Shown piece after piece: positions 1 through 9,306 of a stretch of DNA of 64,000 nucleotides. The notes below the pieces were generated by a model, which did no database searches, was not told the DNA's origin, and was given only the letters and a program-made list of their open reading frames with translations. How positions within the stretch are numbered: position 1 is the stretch's first letter; the number at the start of each line of letters is the position of its first letter. The stretch comes from Rhodovarius crocodyli (GTDB lineage Bacteria > Pseudomonadota > Alphaproteobacteria > Acetobacterales > Acetobacteraceae): contig NZ_SACL01000003.1 of NCBI RefSeq assembly GCF_004005855.1, positions 186,001 to 250,000 on the forward strand, in the 5' to 3' direction. Both the position numbers and the translations under genes were made by a program.

Positions 1-1
1 C

Positions 2-883
2 GTGGACGACGGCGGCAACGACCGCAGCGTCGAGATCTGCGCGGCCTATGCCGACCCGCGCATCCGCATCCTGCACCAGGCCAATCGCGGCCTGGCGGGG
101 GCGCGCAACACCGGCATCGCCGCCGCGCGCGGCCGCTACATCGCGCTGCTGGATTCCGACGACATCTGGCTGCCCGGCAAGCTGGCAGAGAATGTGGCGC
201 ACCTGGATGCCGACCCCGATGTCGGGGTCAGCTATTCCGGCGCCATCCTGGTGAATGAGCGCGGCGAGGACCTGGGCGTGCGCCAGACCCCGCTGGTCGG
301 GCGCATCGATGCGCGCCAGGTCTTCTGCGGGCGGGGCGTGTGCAACGGCTCCATCCCGGTGTTCCGGCGTGAGGCGCTGGAGCAGGCGGCCCTGCCGCGG
401 GATGCCGAGGGCCGGGTCTGGTATTTCGACGAAAGCCTGCGCCGGTCCGAGGATGTGGAGTGCTGGACGCGCATCGCGCTGCGCAGCCCGCTCGCCTTCG
501 AATGCCTGCCGGGCTTCACCACCCTGTACCGGGTGAATGCCGGCGGCCTGTCGGCCGACATCCCGCGCCAGCTGCAGTCCTGGGAAGATGTGGTGGACCG
601 GATCGCCGCCTTCGCGCCCGAGTTCATCGCCCGCCACCGGCGAGAGGCCCGCGCGCGTGAGGTGCGCTATCTGGCGCGCCGGGCCGTGGCCATGCGCGAT
701 GCGCGGTTGGCCGTCTCCCTCTCGGTGGAGGCCGTCACGCTGCAGCCCGCGCTGCTGGTGACGGAACCGCGCAAGACGCTGACGACGCTGGGTGCCGCGC
801 TGGCGCTGCGCGTCCTCTCGCCGTACCGCTTCGAGCGGCTGCTGCGCCGTGTGAAACCTGGCCTGGCCGGAGATGTGTCATGA
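2..883 (+). CDS. Glycosyltransferase family 2 (5' end cut by window edge)
   Basis: GT-A fold transferase that would move a sugar from a nucleotide sugar to a growing polysaccharide on the cytoplasmic side. The visible protein (293 residues) opens in the middle of the usual VDDGSxD motif (here VDDGGNDRS), so the true start lies upstream and this is not the real N-terminus. The NRGLAGARNTGI segment and the metal-binding DSDD (about residues 51-54) are typical of the family. The stop overlaps the start of the next glycosyltransferase (ATGA), so the two are probably translated together. Acceptor and sugar cannot be read from sequence. Confidence 0.88.
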   Translation: MDDGGNDRSVEICAAYADPRIRILHQANRGLAGARNTGIAAARGRYIALLDSDDIWLPGKLAENVAHLDADPDVGVSYSGAILVNERGEDLGVRQTPLVGRIDARQVFCGRGVCNGSIPVFRREALEQAALPRDAEGRVWYFDESLRRSEDVECWTRIALRSPLAFECLPGFTTLYRVNAGGLSADIPRQLQSWEDVVDRIAAFAPEFIARHRREARAREVRYLARRAVAMRDARLAVSLSVEAVTLQPALLVTEPRKTLTTLGAALALRVLSPYRFERLLRRVKPGLAGDVS

Positions 884-1869
884 TCCGCGTGCTGCACCTG
901 ATCGACGATGCGAAGCTTGGCGGCGTCAACCGCACGCTGGATGCCCAGGCGGAGCTGCTGGCCGGCGAGATCGAGGCCCGCCGCCACCTGTTGGGCCCCG
1001 GCCAGCCCGAGCCCGACCTTGAGGGCATCGACGTCGTCATCGTCCATTTCACCCTGGCCTGGCGCAAGATGCCCTTCATGCTGCGCCTGTGGTCGCGGCT
1101 GGGCGGGCGGTGCCTCGTGATCGTGGAGCACAGCTACACCGAGGCCTATGAGCGGTGCCTGGTGCCCAACCGCCTGCGCTTCCGCAGCATGCTGCGCCTG
1201 GGCATGGCGCTGGCGGACAAGGTGGTGGCCGTGTCCCACGGCCAGGCGCGCTGGCTGCGTGAGGCCGGCATCGCGCCCGCCCGCAAGGTGCAGGTGATCG
1301 AGCCGCTGTCCGATCTGGCGCCCTTCCATGCCGTGCCGCCCCTGCGGCCCGGGCGCGGGCCGCTGCGCCTGGGCTATTACGGCCGCTACGCGCCGCAGAA
1401 GGGGCTGGAGCAGCTGATCGACGCCATGCGCCTGCTGCCGCCGGGCACTGCCACCCTGGCCATGGCGGGCTATGGCCCTGACGAGGAGGCGCTGCGCGCG
1501 GCCGCCGCAGACCTGCCGGAAGTGACGATCGGCGGCCCGACCTCCCACCCCGAGGCCTTCCTCGAGGATGTTGACGCCATCGTGATGCCTTCCCGCTGGG
1601 AGGCGTATGGCCAGGTGGGGGTGGAGACGCGGGCCGCCGGGCGTGCCCTGCTGGTGGCCGACCTGGACGGGCTGACGGAGCAGGTGCCGCCTGAGCTGCT
1701 GATCCCGAATGCCACGCCTGAGGCCCTGGCCGCGCGCATCCGCTGGTTGAGCCACCAGGATGTGGTGGGGCTGGGTGAGTCGCTGCGCGCCACGGCGGCC
1801 GATGCGCAGGACCGCCATCACCGCGGCTGGCTGTCGCTGCTGCGGGGCCTGAAGCCCGAACTGGCCTAG
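880..1869 (+). CDS. Glycosyltransferase family 4 (GT-B fold)
   Basis: 329-residue glycosyltransferase of the GT4 type. The N-terminal Rossmann half carries a glycine-rich acceptor loop (DDAKLGGVNRT). The C-terminal half carries GYYGRYAPQKGLEQLIDAM and the EX7E motif (E241-E249, in RWEAYGQVGVE) that contacts the donor nucleotide sugar. It overlaps the preceding GT2 gene by 4 bases. It sits just upstream of polysaccharide export genes, so a role in assembling the exported polysaccharide is likely. The specific sugar is unknown. Confidence 0.85.
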   Translation: MIRVLHLIDDAKLGGVNRTLDAQAELLAGEIEARRHLLGPGQPEPDLEGIDVVIVHFTLAWRKMPFMLRLWSRLGGRCLVIVEHSYTEAYERCLVPNRLRFRSMLRLGMALADKVVAVSHGQARWLREAGIAPARKVQVIEPLSDLAPFHAVPPLRPGRGPLRLGYYGRYAPQKGLEQLIDAMRLLPPGTATLAMAGYGPDEEALRAAAADLPEVTIGGPTSHPEAFLEDVDAIVMPSRWEAYGQVGVETRAAGRALLVADLDGLTEQVPPELLIPNATPEALAARIRWLSHQDVVGLGESLRATAADAQDRHHRGWLSLLRGLKPELA

Positions 1870-1938
1870 GGAAAGCGGGGTGGCTTTCAATCAATGACTT
1901 GGTGCAGACTTCCCGCAGCAAGTAAGGGGATAGGAATC

Positions 1939-3150
1939 GTGCGCCGCCTGGCGAGCCTGCTGCTTCCGCAGCTTGCCCTGCTGCCGCTGTGCGGCTGCCT
2001 GGCCTGGCAGGAGCCGGATAACCCCGGTGACCTGCAACGCGCCGGCTATATGGCCGAGCGCCGGGCCGTGCCCGATGAGCCGGTCGAGACCGCGCATGAC
2101 GCCACGGCCTGGAACCTGGCGCGCTGCACGGAACCCCGCACCCGCCCCTCCACCGTGATGCTCGACGCGGCGGACCCGCTGGTGCTGTCGCAGGGGGACC
2201 TGCTGCGCATCGTCGTGACGAATGACGAACTGCCCACCGGCAATTACGAGGTCGGCAATGACGGCGCCATCGCGCTGCCGCGCATGAACCCGCTGCGGGT
2301 GGTGGGCATGACGCCGCGCCAGGCCGAGGTCGCGGTCGAGCAGCGCCTGGTCGCGGCGGGCTGGTATCGGCCGGGCCACGGGCGGGTCGCGCTGTCGCTG
2401 CTGGAACGCGGGCCGGTGCGCGTCATCGTCTCGGGCGCCGTGTTCCAGTCGGGGCGGGTGGTCATCAACCAGCGTTCCCCGCAGGAGACGGACACGGCGC
2501 GCCAGGGCGCCATCGGCGCGCATGCCCTGACCAGCACCCTGTCCAGCGCCATCACCTTCGCGGGCGGGGTGCGGCCCGACGCGGACATCGCCCATGTCGA
2601 GGTGCGGCGCGGCGGCCAGGTCTCGGTGGTGGACCTGTCGGGCATCGTCTCGGATGAGCCGGTGAACGACCTGATGCTGATGGACGGCGACCGCGTGGTG
2701 GTGCCCAGCAGGCGCTGCTTCCAGGCGGAGCTGGCGCGCCCCACCCCCATCACCCCGCCGGGCGTGCGGGCCTATATCTCCAACCTCAGCGTGCCGGCGA
2801 ACAACAATGCGGGTGCTGCCATCGGGCGGGATTCCAGCAACTTCCCCTATGGCATCCGGCTGCTGCAGGCGCTGGCCTCGATGAACTGCATCGGCGGCGC
2901 GCAGATGACCAACGCGGACCGCTGGGCCATCCTCATCTCGGTCAATCCGCTGGATGGCCAGACGGAGGTGATCCAGCGCCGGATCGAGGGGCTGGTGCGG
3001 CGGCGCGACCGTGACGCCTACAACCCCGTCATCATGCCGAACGACGCCATCGCCTGCTATGATTCGGCCGTGACCAACGGGCGCGAGCTGCTGCGCACAT
3101 TGAGCGACGCGGTGCTCTCGGGAAGCCTGAGCCGTGCCATCACCCGCTGA
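1939..3150 (+). CDS. Polysaccharide export outer-membrane lipoprotein (Wza/GumB family)
   Basis: 403-residue exporter expected to form the outer-membrane and periplasmic channel for an exopolysaccharide. I prefer the GTG start at 1939 over the ATG at 1894: it has an AAGGGG Shine-Dalgarno about 9 bases upstream and directly yields a lipoprotein signal (MRRLASLLLPQLALLPLCGC) with a lipobox ending at Cys. The segment starting DPLVLSQGDLLRIVV and NDGAIALPRMNPLRVVGMT is the Poly_export domain. The later RVIVSGAVFQSGRV region and the ITFAGGV/DRVVVPS region look like SLBB repeats. Its stop lies inside the next gene, the matching inner-membrane protein. Confidence 0.85.
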   Translation: MRRLASLLLPQLALLPLCGCLAWQEPDNPGDLQRAGYMAERRAVPDEPVETAHDATAWNLARCTEPRTRPSTVMLDAADPLVLSQGDLLRIVVTNDELPTGNYEVGNDGAIALPRMNPLRVVGMTPRQAEVAVEQRLVAAGWYRPGHGRVALSLLERGPVRVIVSGAVFQSGRVVINQRSPQETDTARQGAIGAHALTSTLSSAITFAGGVRPDADIAHVEVRRGGQVSVVDLSGIVSDEPVNDLMLMDGDRVVVPSRRCFQAELARPTPITPPGVRAYISNLSVPANNNAGAAIGRDSSNFPYGIRLLQALASMNCIGGAQMTNADRWAILISVNPLDGQTEVIQRRIEGLVRRRDRDAYNPVIMPNDAIACYDSAVTNGRELLRTLSDAVLSGSLSRAITR

Positions 3151-4645
3151 CCCGCCCGACACCGCCGTGAAGCCCGGCTTCGGCATGCGGCTGCGCCGCC
3201 GCCTGATCATGGGCGGCGCGCGGGGCGGGCGTTGGCGGCGCTATGTGCTGACCATGGTCATCGGGCTCAGCGTGATCTGGGGCATGTCGATCGCCTATCT
3301 GGTGCTGGCGCCGCGCAGCTATGCGGGGGGCTTCGTCTTCGTGCTGCCGGGCACCGGGGCGGGCACCAGCGTGAACCTGGAATCCATCGGCCAGGCGGTC
3401 AGCACCTCCGCCTCCGCCTTCTCCAGCCCCGATTTCAGCCCGACGCAGAACTACCGCCGCATGCTCCTCAGCCGGCGCGTGCTGCTGGAGACGGCGCAGC
3501 GCCTGGGCATTCCCGAATCCGCCTTCCCGCAGCCGCGGGTGGACCTGGCTGACCAGGCCAAGCTGATCACCGTGACGGTGCGCGGCCCGACGCCCGCGAT
3601 AGCGGAGGAACGCGCCCAGGCCCTGCACGACACTTTCCTGGCCGTGCTGGACGACCTGCGCCGGCGAGAGATCGAGACGCGCGACGTGTCCTACCGGGAG
3701 ATGCTGACCGGCTATCAGGCGCGGCTGGATGCGGCGCGGCAGCGGCTGGTGATGCACCAGGCCGAGACGGGCCTCGTCTCGCTCGACCAGTACGGCACCA
3801 TCGTGGCCTCGGTGGAGCGCCTGCGTGAGCAGCAGCGCGACGTGACGGCCCGCCTGGCGCAGAGCCGCGCGGGCACGGAGCGGCTGGTCACGCTGCTGGG
3901 CGCGGGGCCCGAGACCGCCAGCGCCGCGCTGATGCTGCGCGCGGACCCGATCAGCCAGGAATTGCTGGGCCTGCTGGCCCGGCAGGAGGCGGAGCTGTCC
4001 ACCCTGACCGGCACGCGCGGCCAGGCCAACCCGCGCGTGGCGGACCTGTCGGCCGAGCGCGCCAGCACCATCCGCCGCCTGGCGGACCGCGTGCAGGAGA
4101 TCACGGGCCAGCGCCCTGCCAATGTGCTGCGCCTGCGCGACCTGAGCCTGCGCGAGGAACGCGCCCGCCTGTTCGAGCGCATGGTCAGCGCCATGGCCGA
4201 CGAGACCGCGCTGGAGGGCATGCAGGCCGAGATCGCCCGGCAGATCGCGGCCGAGCAGGCGCGCAGCGTCAGCCTCGCGGGCCAGGCGTCGCGGCTGGAT
4301 GAGCTGCGGCGCGAGATGCAGGTGGCGGAGGCCGTGTTCTCCTCCGCGCTGGCGCGCATCGACACCAGCAAATCCGACATCTTCGCCTCCTACCCCATGC
4401 TGCAGACGCTGGAGGCGCCGAGCCGGCCGGAGCGCCCGGTCTCTCCGCTGCCCATCCTGGCGGTGGCGGGCGGCATGGGGGCTACCTTCTTCCTCTTTTT
4501 CGCATTGGGGCTGACATGGTTGCGCGCCGCATTGCTGCACAGAATCCTGAGGAGCGGATCGTCTTCGCAGCCCTCGCCGGCGCCTGGGGATGGTACGTCA
4601 TCGGCGCCCTCTATATCGTCGGTCCCGCAGCGGCGGCCTGCCTGA
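3134..4645 (+). CDS. Polysaccharide chain-length/co-polymerase protein (Wzz/GumC/KpsE-like)
   Basis: 503-residue inner-membrane protein with the classic layout of this family: a basic N-terminus, a first membrane helix at about residues 38-58, a long periplasmic part rich in heptad-like Arg/Gln/Glu/Leu (coiled coils, about 190-400), a Pro-rich segment (PSRPERPVSPLP) and a second helix at about 438-462. No Walker motifs follow the second helix, so there is no fused BY-kinase. It controls polymer length and couples polymerisation to export. It overlaps the upstream export gene by 17 bases. The last 35 residues are Ser/Pro-rich low complexity and overlap the start of the next gene. Confidence 0.83.
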   Translation: MPSPADPPDTAVKPGFGMRLRRRLIMGGARGGRWRRYVLTMVIGLSVIWGMSIAYLVLAPRSYAGGFVFVLPGTGAGTSVNLESIGQAVSTSASAFSSPDFSPTQNYRRMLLSRRVLLETAQRLGIPESAFPQPRVDLADQAKLITVTVRGPTPAIAEERAQALHDTFLAVLDDLRRREIETRDVSYREMLTGYQARLDAARQRLVMHQAETGLVSLDQYGTIVASVERLREQQRDVTARLAQSRAGTERLVTLLGAGPETASAALMLRADPISQELLGLLARQEAELSTLTGTRGQANPRVADLSAERASTIRRLADRVQEITGQRPANVLRLRDLSLREERARLFERMVSAMADETALEGMQAEIARQIAAEQARSVSLAGQASRLDELRREMQVAEAVFSSALARIDTSKSDIFASYPMLQTLEAPSRPERPVSPLPILAVAGGMGATFFLFFALGLTWLRAALLHRILRSGSSSQPSPAPGDGTSSAPSISSVPQRRPA

Positions 4646-5817
4646 TGATCCTCTATGCCTGGCGCGCCTTCTCGGCGCCCTGGCAGCCCGAGGAACGCCG
4701 CCCCGCCCCGGTGCCGCCCGGCGTCTGGGTCTGGGTCATGGGCATGTTCGGCATGCTGCTGGCGCTGTGGGTGGCCCATGCGGTGGAGCAGCTGGGCACC
4801 GGCCAGACCATCAAATCCACCATCGGCTGGGTGAAGGGCTGGGCGCTGCTGGCGGCCTTTCCGCTGGTGGGCGCCTGCCTGGCCATCAGGCCGGAGCTGC
4901 TGATCCGCGCCATGGGCTGGTTCGCGCTGCAGACGCTGATCCTGATCCCCATCCTGGTCGCGGCCGCGCTGGTGCGCCTGCCTTCCAAGCTGTTCGTGTC
5001 GCCGCTGCAGGCGGTGGGCGGGCCGGGGCCGGAGTTCTTCTCGGTCTATCTCTACACCATCGATCCCTCGAACGGCGCGCTGCGCTGGCAGTTCATCGCG
5101 CCCTGGGCGCCGGCGGCGGGCATGATCGGCTGCCTGATGTTCGTGATGGCGGTGTTCGAGCGTGACCGCTTCTTCCGCTGGGTGGGCATCGCCACGGCCA
5201 TCCTGATCTGCCTGATGACGAAATCCCGCATGGCGCTGCTGTTCGTCATCATGTTCCCGCCCGCGCTGTGGATCGCCTCGCGCCTGACGCGCAGCTCCGT
5301 GCTGCTCGGCTTCTCCGTGCTCAGCGCGCTGTTCGGGGTCGCGGCCAATGCCGTGATCGTGGCGGTGCAGGACGCGATCGCGGCCTTTCGCGGCGCGCGC
5401 GCCGATTCAACCCGCGTGCGAGAGGCGCTGGGCCGGATCGCGACCGGCCGATGGCGTGACGAGGCACCGCTGTGGGGCCACGGCATCGTCGAGCGCGGGC
5501 CGCATTATGTGGAGTTCATGCCGATCGGCAGCCATCACACCTGGTTCGGCCTGCTGTTCGTGAAGGGGCTGGTGGGGTTCATCTCCCTGGCCGTGCCCCT
5601 GCTCTGGACCTTCGTGGAGATGCTGTTGCTGGCGCAGATCTCGGCGCTGGGGCGGATGGGGCTCGCGGTCGCCTTCATCCTGTTCTTCTTCAGCTTCGGC
5701 GAGAATCTGGAGATCCTGGCCTATCTGTTCTGGCCCGGCCTGGTGTTGCTGGGCGCCGCCTTCACCGAGGCGCACCGCCTGGCAGCCCCGGCGGTGGAGG
5801 CGATGGCCGCCGAATAG
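4516..5817 (+). CDS. O-antigen polymerase/ligase-like membrane protein (Wzy/WaaL type)
   Basis: 433-residue protein made almost entirely of hydrophobic helices, with a larger periplasmic loop around residues 290-345 (FRGARADSTRVREALGRIATGRW...GHGIVERGPHYVEFMPIGSHHTWFGLL). This HxG...GSHHTW pattern in the last large loop is typical of the O-antigen ligase/polymerase superfamily. The ATG at 4516 has GGGG upstream and gives a first helix (about 17-45), but it overlaps the preceding gene by 130 bases. A second in-frame ATG at 4645 forms a TGATG junction with that gene and would drop this helix. I favour 4516. Its likely job is polymerising the exopolysaccharide repeat unit. Confidence 0.75.
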   Translation: MVARRIAAQNPEERIVFAALAGAWGWYVIGALYIVGPAAAACLMILYAWRAFSAPWQPEERRPAPVPPGVWVWVMGMFGMLLALWVAHAVEQLGTGQTIKSTIGWVKGWALLAAFPLVGACLAIRPELLIRAMGWFALQTLILIPILVAAALVRLPSKLFVSPLQAVGGPGPEFFSVYLYTIDPSNGALRWQFIAPWAPAAGMIGCLMFVMAVFERDRFFRWVGIATAILICLMTKSRMALLFVIMFPPALWIASRLTRSSVLLGFSVLSALFGVAANAVIVAVQDAIAAFRGARADSTRVREALGRIATGRWRDEAPLWGHGIVERGPHYVEFMPIGSHHTWFGLLFVKGLVGFISLAVPLLWTFVEMLLLAQISALGRMGLAVAFILFFFSFGENLEILAYLFWPGLVLLGAAFTEAHRLAAPAVEAMAAE

Positions 5818-5819
5818 GC

Positions 5820-7205
<1,386 letters not shown>

Positions 7206-7208
7206 GCG

Positions 7209-7562
7209 TCAGTCCGGCTCAGGGCACAGGCGCTCGATCTCGGCCTGCGCCTCGGCCGCCATGGCCATGAAGGCGTTGACCGCCCGCCGCAGCTCGGCGG
7301 CAGGCGCGGTGGGGGCCATGTCCTCCAGCTGTGTCGAGGCATCGGCCAGGGCCATGGCGCCCATATTGGCGGCGGAACCGCGCAGCTGGTGGGCCTCCAC
7401 CGCCAGGCGCGCGCGGTCCTCGGCGCGGGCGGCGCTGTCCAGCGCGCGCAGCCGCGTCACCAGGTCCTTGGAGAACAGGCCGAGCAGGGTGGCGAACTGG
7501 TCCGGCCGCATGCTGCCGCGCAACGCCAGCAAAGTCCTCGCATCGACCGTGGGTGCCGGCAT
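7209..7562 (-). CDS. HPt-domain phosphotransfer protein
   Basis: 117-residue single-domain protein. The start at 7562 is chosen because a strong AGGAGGAGGAG Shine-Dalgarno lies just upstream; a longer reading from 7754 would be translated from a simple GGGGCA repeat and is unlikely. The motif AHQLRGSAANMGA contains the phospho-accepting His (about H58), followed by a conserved small-residue helix, as in HPt four-helix bundles. It probably relays phosphate from a hybrid kinase encoded elsewhere to the NtrC-type regulator 3 bases downstream. Confidence 0.8.
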   Translation of the reverse strand: MPAPTVDARTLLALRGSMRPDQFATLLGLFSKDLVTRLRALDSAARAEDRARLAVEAHQLRGSAANMGAMALADASTQLEDMAPTAPAAELRRAVNAFMAMAAEAQAEIERLCPEPD

Positions 7563-7682
7563 GTCCTCTCCTCCTCCTGCGCCGGCACGGGGGTGGTTCC
7601 CTCTTGCTGCGCGGCGAAAGCGACGATGGGCACGGCCCTTCGCGGACGCAAGCACGATATCGCGCGTGACCGCCCCGCGATG

Positions 7683-7718
7683 CAGGGCCAGGGGCAGGGG
7701 CAGGGGCAGGGGCAGGGC
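7683..7718. repeat. Short tandem repeat, unit CAGGGG
   Basis: Four perfect CAGGGG units at 7689-7712, flanked by degenerate CAGGGC units on both sides. It lies upstream of the HPt start, in a 274-base gene-free stretch (7563-7836). Tracts like this are prone to slippage and could vary between strains. Confidence 0.85.
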
Positions 7719-7765
7719 GGGGGCGGCTGCGCCGGGGGCTGCATGAAGTGCCATGAAAGCCAGTG

Positions 7766-7789
7766 TGCCGGGGCGCGCGCCCCGGCACC
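7766..7789. terminator. Perfect 24-nt GC palindrome between HPt and HutD-like genes
   Basis: The half-site GTGCCGGGGCGC is followed immediately by its exact reverse complement. It lies about 50 bases beyond the stop of the minus-strand HutD-like gene, where a terminator is expected. It lacks a clear T-run, so it may act as an RNA-stabilising or Rho-assisted element, or be a protein-binding palindrome. Confidence 0.5.
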
Positions 7790-7836
7790 ATCAAACTCGC
7801 GGCCCGCCCCGCTTCACATGGCCGGGAGGAAGCGTC

Positions 7837-8385
7837 TCAGCCGGCGGGTGCCACGTCGATCACCAGCACCATGGCGGTGCCGCCCTGCGCGGCCATCGTC
7901 ACGCGGCCGGCGGGCATGGCGGTGTCGCCGGCGGCCAGCACGTCCTCGCCCACCGCCAGGCTGCCGGCCAGGCAATGGATCGCGGTGGCCTGCAGCGGCA
8001 CCGGATGGCCCGCCGCCAGGCTGCGCGCGGTCACGTTGCCGCGCCACCGCGCGCGGTCCAGCATCAGGTTGAAGGCGCGGCCTGGAATGCCGTCCAGCGT
8101 GCAGAAGGTGGGCAGGTCACCGGGGAAGCTGGCGGGCACGAAGGGACGGCAGCGAATGGCCCCGCTGCCTTCCAGCGTCAGTGTCGCGCCCTGGCCCTCG
8201 ATGATGGTGAAGATGCGGTCGATGCCCTGATAGTCGGAGAAGGCGGCATCCTCCGTCAGATCGGCGGTCGCGATCAGCCAGCCGAAGCCGCACACGCCTT
8301 CCCCGTGCTGGGCGATGTTGCGGCTGATGCCGAGCCCGTTGGCCCAGGGGCGCGGCTGAAGGGAGGCGGCGCGGATGACGGTCAT
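7837..8385 (-). CDS. HutD/Ves family cupin-like protein
   Basis: 182-residue soluble protein. The N-terminal RPWANGLGISRNIA matches the HutD signature (RPWxNGxGxTREI), followed by FGWLIATADLTEDAAFSDYQGIDRIFTIIEG, the typical continuation of the HutD/Ves bicupin fold. In other bacteria HutD is linked to histidine-utilisation loci, possibly as a regulator of flux. No other hut gene is visible here. It is a single-gene unit just downstream of the IclR regulator on the same strand (38 bases apart). The biochemical role of the family is not established. Confidence 0.8.
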   Translation of the reverse strand: MTVIRAASLQPRPWANGLGISRNIAQHGEGVCGFGWLIATADLTEDAAFSDYQGIDRIFTIIEGQGATLTLEGSGAIRCRPFVPASFPGDLPTFCTLDGIPGRAFNLMLDRARWRGNVTARSLAAGHPVPLQATAIHCLAGSLAVGEDVLAAGDTAMPAGRVTMAAQGGTAMVLVIDVAPAG

Positions 8386-8423
8386 GGCTTCGTCCTTTGA
8401 AGGCGCGCCACGATACGCGCGGA

Positions 8424-9188
8424 TCAGCCGGTGCGCGCCCCCAGGCTGGCGGAAATGCGCTCACCGGCCTCGATGGCGCGGGCGGTCAGGCGTTCCAGCC
8501 CGGCCTCGCCCATTTGGGCGCGGGGCATGGACAAGGCCATGGAGGCCAGCACCTTGCGCGAGAAATCGCGGATCGGCACGCCCACCGACACCACGCCCCG
8601 GAACGCCTCGTCATCGGCCACGGCATAGCCGCGCGCGCGCACCAGCCCGATCTCGTCCATCAGCTGCACCGTGTCGATCTCGCTGCCCGGGCGGCCCTGC
8701 TGATGGAAATGGATCTTCTGGAGGATCTCCTCGTCCGGCAGCTCGGCCAGCATCACCTTGCCCATGGAGGTGCGGTGCGCCGGCGCCTCGGAGCCCGGGG
8801 ACATCCGGACGTTGATCGGGCCGTTGTCCTGCATGGCGCTGAGATAGACCACGCGCGACCCGCGCAGCACGCTGAGGAAGGCGTTGTATTCGCCTTCCTC
8901 CACGATCGCGCGCATCACGGGCGGCGCGCAGCTTTCGAGGCGCGCGGATTTCAGGAAGGCACGGCCGACCTCGAAGGCCTCGGCGCCCACGCGATAGCGC
9001 GCGCTGGCCTCGTCCTTTTCCAGGAAGCCCTCGGCATGCAGGGAGGTGACGAGGCGGTGCACCACGGTCGGGCTCCAGCCCAGATGGCGCGCCAGTTCCC
9101 GCACGCCGATCTCGCCCTGGAATGCCACCTGGCGCAGCACATGCAGCCCCTTGTGCAGCATCAGGCTGCCACCGCGGGATGCCTCCAT
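8424..9188 (-). CDS. IclR-family transcriptional regulator
   Basis: 254-residue regulator. An N-terminal winged helix-turn-helix (about residues 8-70: LHKGLHVLRQVAFQGEIGVRELARHLGWSPTVVHRLVTSL) is followed by the IclR effector domain (GSRVVYLSAMQDNGPINVRMSPGSEAPAHRTSMGKVMLAELPDEE; VSVGVPIRDFSRKVLASMALSMP). The start at 9188 is chosen over a longer reading from 9350, because the extra 54 residues come from the AT-rich intergenic region and GGTGAG precedes the ATG. It is divergent from the flavin monooxygenase gene at 9307, with a perfect inverted repeat between them, so it likely controls that gene and the following ABC operon. Confidence 0.9.
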   Translation of the reverse strand: MEASRGGSLMLHKGLHVLRQVAFQGEIGVRELARHLGWSPTVVHRLVTSLHAEGFLEKDEASARYRVGAEAFEVGRAFLKSARLESCAPPVMRAIVEEGEYNAFLSVLRGSRVVYLSAMQDNGPINVRMSPGSEAPAHRTSMGKVMLAELPDEEILQKIHFHQQGRPGSEIDTVQLMDEIGLVRARGYAVADDEAFRGVVSVGVPIRDFSRKVLASMALSMPRAQMGEAGLERLTARAIEAGERISASLGARTG

Positions 9189-9242
9189 CTCACCGGCGTC
9201 ATTTTTCGCTTGTCGGGCCAAGCAACCTCCGACATCATAAAA

Positions 9243-9278
9243 ATAGAAATGATGTTCCGAATATAGAAACGATTCGGA
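9243..9278. promoter_or_regulatory. Candidate IclR operator in divergent promoter region
   Basis: TCCGAAT (9256-9262) and ATTCGGA (9272-9278) form a perfect 7-bp inverted repeat with a 9-base spacer. An overlapping direct repeat, ATAGAAA(T/C)GAT at 9243 and 9263, is spaced exactly 20 bases, about two helical turns. The region is AT-rich compared with its surroundings and lies between the regulator and its probable target. Confidence 0.55.
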
Positions 9279-9306
9279 CGGTCTGCAACAGCTTTCGGAG
9301 CAACCG

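Noticed and set aside
7683-7718. CAGGGG repeats considered as a CRISPR or iteron array
   Set aside because: Units are six bases with no spacers and lie beside no cas or rep gene; it is a simple tandem repeat.
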